The translations under genes and the position numbers were made by a program. The notes under the pieces were generated by a model. That model saw only the letters and a list, made by a program, of their open reading frames with translations, was not told the DNA's origin and ran no database searches. A stretch of DNA of 64,000 nt from Mucor racemosus (lineage: Eukaryota > Mucoromycota > Mucoromycetes > Mucorales > Mucoraceae): the NCBI GenBank assembly GCA_027405735.1, contig JAPEHQ010000002.1, forward strand, positions 124,001 through 188,000, in the 5' to 3' direction. Of this stretch, positions 60,694 through 64,000 are shown piece by piece. Position 1 is the stretch's first letter; the number at the start of each line of letters is the position of its first letter.

Positions 60694-62604
60694 GAAGCGA
60701 AAAGAGAATGAAAAATGTCTCTTCTTTTATATCCTTTTTTGTGTGATCAATCAATATATTTTTCTTTTTCATTTCAAGGAGTAAGATGTAAAGTTGTCTC
60801 AATTGATCTTTTACGAGATATACACATTTGTAGCCATTGTAGCCAACATCATTAAATTTGCCGTGAAATTTACTACAAAATTAGATGCAACACAATTGTG
60901 GTATCTAATACCGATTCCTTCGAAATTTATGAAATATATCCCAATGTTCCTCTATTAAAACCACTTTTTGTTTACTTGCCATTGTAACAATCTGTACCTG
61001 ATGAAAATGAGCATCTCTGATTTGTTTTTGGATTTATAAAAATAAAAGAGATAATATCATATACTATCATGAAAAACGGGGGTCTTGAATGTAAACAATA
61101 CAGAAAACTCTCATGAATCTTATTAATTTACGAGTGTACTTGCGATGATTCAATTCATAAAGGTAAATAAATTATTTCAATTTATGCATAATTTCCAACT
61201 GTCAAATCGCCGTGACACAGACAGTTCTTATCCTTTACCCTTATGATTGTTTTAAGGAGTATGTGAAGAACGTAATACAAACAAACAGATGCATGAAGCG
61301 CACATTGTCGCAAAAGTATGCATGAAAACGAATGCAGCAAAGACTTACTATTGCCAAGGCATTAGATTTGTCTTTATTCTCCTCTTGATTTGGTTACTAA
61401 ATTTATTGATCCGAAAATTATCGGCATTCAGGTACCACAGTTCAACCCAAATTTATGCAAATTCAGGTAAAAATAAAATAAAATTTGCTATCATACGAAT
61501 TATATCGCAAGTTCATTTGTGGTAGTAAGGTTGATTAATAACGTATTGCTTATGACATATCCGAGGGGTATGCTCTATTGCGCGGGCTTTTGTATTTATT
61601 TATTTATCTTGTATATATGCACTGTTTTTAATTGAGTCCAAAGGCATAAACCAATCAAGCATTCTAATCAATGATTGATAAAACAGTTTATTGTAGGTTT
61701 ATTCCCAGTTAATTAACACTGTATGCTTATAGAAATTAACTAATCAAGTTACAGGTTTGTTGATATAAAATCATATGTTTATTTACAAAAGTTTATTACT
61801 CGAACTTTAAAAAAAAAATATTTACAAATGTAGACAATCCAACAATAAGTTTTATCAAGACGATATAGGCTTCCTTTTTTTTAATGATAATACTTTGTTT
61901 TCAAAATTAACCAATTGGATGACAAACTGATCCATTATGAAGGCTATTTTTGTCCATCAATACGTCTCAAAGATGCCCTATATCGTATGCATAACAGATA
62001 GTATTACTTGGGGGACACAATTTAGTGATAAATCGGCTCTGAGAAGCGCTTGAAAGAATAAGGTTGCTACTATCATTACCTAGGATTCAAAGAAATAGCT
62101 TTGACCATTTTTTAGCAAAAAGTTCATAAAACAATTTTCCAAAAATACAATATTTTTTATGATTTCAGCAATTTTGAGCGTGATTCAAGACGTTTATTGT
62201 ATAATGGAATAGTATTTGCATAGTTTGGATTAACTATTTGGCCAAAATTTAACTTGTTTTGTATTGAAATATCGTAGGAACGCAGTGTTTGTTCTTGTAG
62301 CAGCTCATATTATTTAGACTATCAATCAACCAAAGGCTACTTTTCATCGATCATAAATACCAATATTTAGCAAAGAGGTATAGAGCTAGTTGGAATAGTG
62401 TATATCAAATATGGATTATGAGAAATTACGATTGATTTAACTCTTGATATTTTGATTTTATTGATTGATTGATTGATTGATTAATTAATTAATTAAAAAT
62501 AATAGTGATGGTTGTATACACTTTTGGTAATATTTATATAGTAGATGTAGGAGACTTTTACAATGGCATTTAGTAGCTTAGTTAACAGGGTATTCCATAC
62601 CAAA

Positions 62605-64000
62605 TTAATTTTTGCGATTTAGTTTTCTCTGAAGTTTGCGAGTCTTAAATAAATCTCTTTTACTATCAATATCCTCATTTGTTAACTGTGCCACATCATT
62701 TTCAGGAGAAAAGACACACTAAAGAATATAATTAATTACAAGCATTTCGTTATGATGTTTCTGTAATGTTTACCTTTATAAATTGATCACAATCAATCAA
62801 TCTTTTTGGCATGTTTTGAAGGATCTGAAATGTATCAATTGAATCATCCGCATTCCGGATACGCTGTTCATTCAATTTCAATATCGTTAATGCAACTTGG
62901 TATAATACCTTGCAGCCTTCTCCACTATAATCATAAGAGTGAGTATATTAAAACCAATGATATATAAATGTATTTACGTACACAAAGACGCAATCCCAAA
63001 TACGTAAGACAGTTTCCACTGGCAAAATGTTTATGAAAAGGGTTAGAAACCAATGGCTTGTCAGTAAGGTGATGGAAGGTAGCTCTTCGCTCTGTTCACA
63101 TTCCCAAAAGCACTTTTTACTACCAATTTTTGCCCAAACACCGGGCATCTTTTCGTAGACCATCATCATTAGTACTGTTTGTTCAATATTCGCGCCTTCC
63201 ATGGTAGTATCAAACATATTTTGAGGAAATATATCCTGTACAATGGTAACTAACATCCAAAATGCTTCTTCTTCGTTCAAGAATAAAAGCATGAATCCCG
63301 CCAAAAAGTTCAAAGATTGACAGTATCCTATGGAGGGTGAATGGACGCTGAATGCAAGTAAAACATGGCGCAATTGTTGAATTTTTTCATTTGAATCAGG
63401 AGCCATGGTAGTAGACCCATCTTCTTTTTGAATTTCGCAAGCAAAATGCGAGTTATCGGGAAAAGTACGATGAAGGTCCTTTTGTATAGCATCTGCGTAT
63501 TCGTTTTCTGTGTCGTTTTCTGCAATTTCCAGGAATAATGAATAGCGTCCTGGATTTTCTTGTAATTTCTTGGTTGCACCACTATATTGCATCCAGACTT
63601 TAGCTCTCATGGCATGCGGAATCCCTTTTCTGACATATCGACCTACTATAATTAGAGAGAAAAAGGAGTCGCAGTGTTCATTAGCTTTTATAATAATAAA
63701 AAAGAAGGAGTAATGTATAACTTACGCTGTGAACACAAAGTTGGCCACTGCTGATCATTATTCGCAATCAATTTGCTCCAGCTTTTAGCTTGTTTTTCTT
63801 GTATCAACTTGTAGCGTTGCTCAAACTCTATTAATTTTGATGCTTTGACCCATTGGATAGGCCTTTTGAAACCATACATGTCTCTGAATAAATATATTAT
63901 TAATATGATTATATTCATATCATTAATGTTTAAAGTTGTCACCTTTCGCTTAATGCATATGTAGATGCATTAAAGCAATGATCATCTTCTCTACTATAAA
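62605..64000 (-). CDS. TBC-domain RabGAP, 3' part
   Basis: Partial at the right edge. Complement of exons ending and starting at about 63993-63943, 63883-63726, 63645-62982, 62924-62774 and 62718-62605; all visible junctions keep frame. TBC marks: 'VRKGIPHAMRAKVWMQYSG', Arg-finger 'IQKDLHRTFP' (IxxDxxR), Gln-finger 'SIGYCQSLNFLAGFML' (YxQ), 'VLRIWDCVFVGEGCKVLYQV'. Upstream 'MYGFKRPIQWVKASKLIEFE' is a short N-terminal region; the C-terminal tail after the TBC is basic ('KTRKLQRKLNRKN'). Both catalytic fingers are present, so it should accelerate GTP hydrolysis on a Rab; the substrate cannot be told. Confidence 0.9.

Larger units (their letters stand above)
59892..62604. other. Intergenic region with microsatellites
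   Basis: No gene recognised. Contains a CA-rich microsatellite (60306-60370) and a pure GA run (60652-60686). The segment 62100-62180 weakly resembles 6160-6230. Confidence 0.5.

Noticed and set aside
1..64000. CRISPR arrays, rRNA or tRNA genes
   Set aside because: No regular spacer-repeat array, rRNA signature or convincing tRNA cloverleaf was found by eye; a covariance-model scan was not possible here.

Overview
This window looks like nuclear DNA of an early-diverging filamentous fungus, most likely Mucoromycota (Mucorales-like). The DNA is AT-rich. Genes carry several short introns (about 50-90 nt) with GTAAGT/GTATGT-type donors and CTAAC/CTGAT-like branch sites. The gene set includes a chitin synthase fused to a myosin-like motor. 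Species cannot be named from the sequence alone.

The window holds twelve host genes with recognisable or reconstructable structures: the 3' end of CSE1 (exportin-2), CAC2 (CAF-1 p60), a CAP-Gly protein with a polyQ tract, LSM2, eRF3/SUP35, an NADP-isocitrate dehydrogenase, a BEM1-type SH3-SH3-PX-PB1 scaffold, GPD1, a RAB11/YPT31 GTPase, an SSU1-type exporter, NCS2/CTU2 and the myosin-motor chitin synthase. The 3' part of a TBC-domain RabGAP lies at the right edge. I resolved splice sites by requiring frame closure across all exons. Two less certain genes are a single-pass membrane protein (35552-37481) and a two-exon gene of unknown function that starts with reverse-transcriptase-like sequence (50368-51114). 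BEM1, RAB11, the RabGAP and the chitin synthase are all plausible parts of polarised growth and wall delivery, but nothing suggests they form a functional cluster.

Layout: 1-734 CSE1 end; 1224-5617 a 4.4-kb transposable element carrying a Fanzor/TnpB-like gene; 7066-10905 CAC2, CAP-Gly protein and LSM2; 11560-12660, 20410-21625 and 40385-41515 three same-strand copies of a non-coding repeat; 13618-18211 eRF3 and IDH; 21925-29040 a large nested inverted-repeat structure with two mirror copies of a dynein-intermediate-chain-like exon; 31451-33215 BEM1; 35552-38707 two convergent genes; 42816-44959 RAB11 and SSU1, also convergent; 46575-48319 NCS2; 50236-51114 the RT-derived gene; 53643-59891 chitin synthase; 62605-64000 RabGAP.

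The most notable system is the element at 1224-5617. Its predicted product satisfies the TnpB/Fanzor signature (Asp, about 200 residues, TSxxC, four-Cys zinc finger, 11 residues, RD). The gene sits inside 22-bp perfect inverted repeats, which are themselves flanked at equal distance by an identical 9-bp direct repeat. This fits a Fanzor (eukaryotic RNA-guided nuclease family) carried by a Mutator-type, apparently non-autonomous transposon. The second notable structure is the foldback locus at 22-29 kb, whose arms could give hairpin RNA carrying a captured host-gene fragment.
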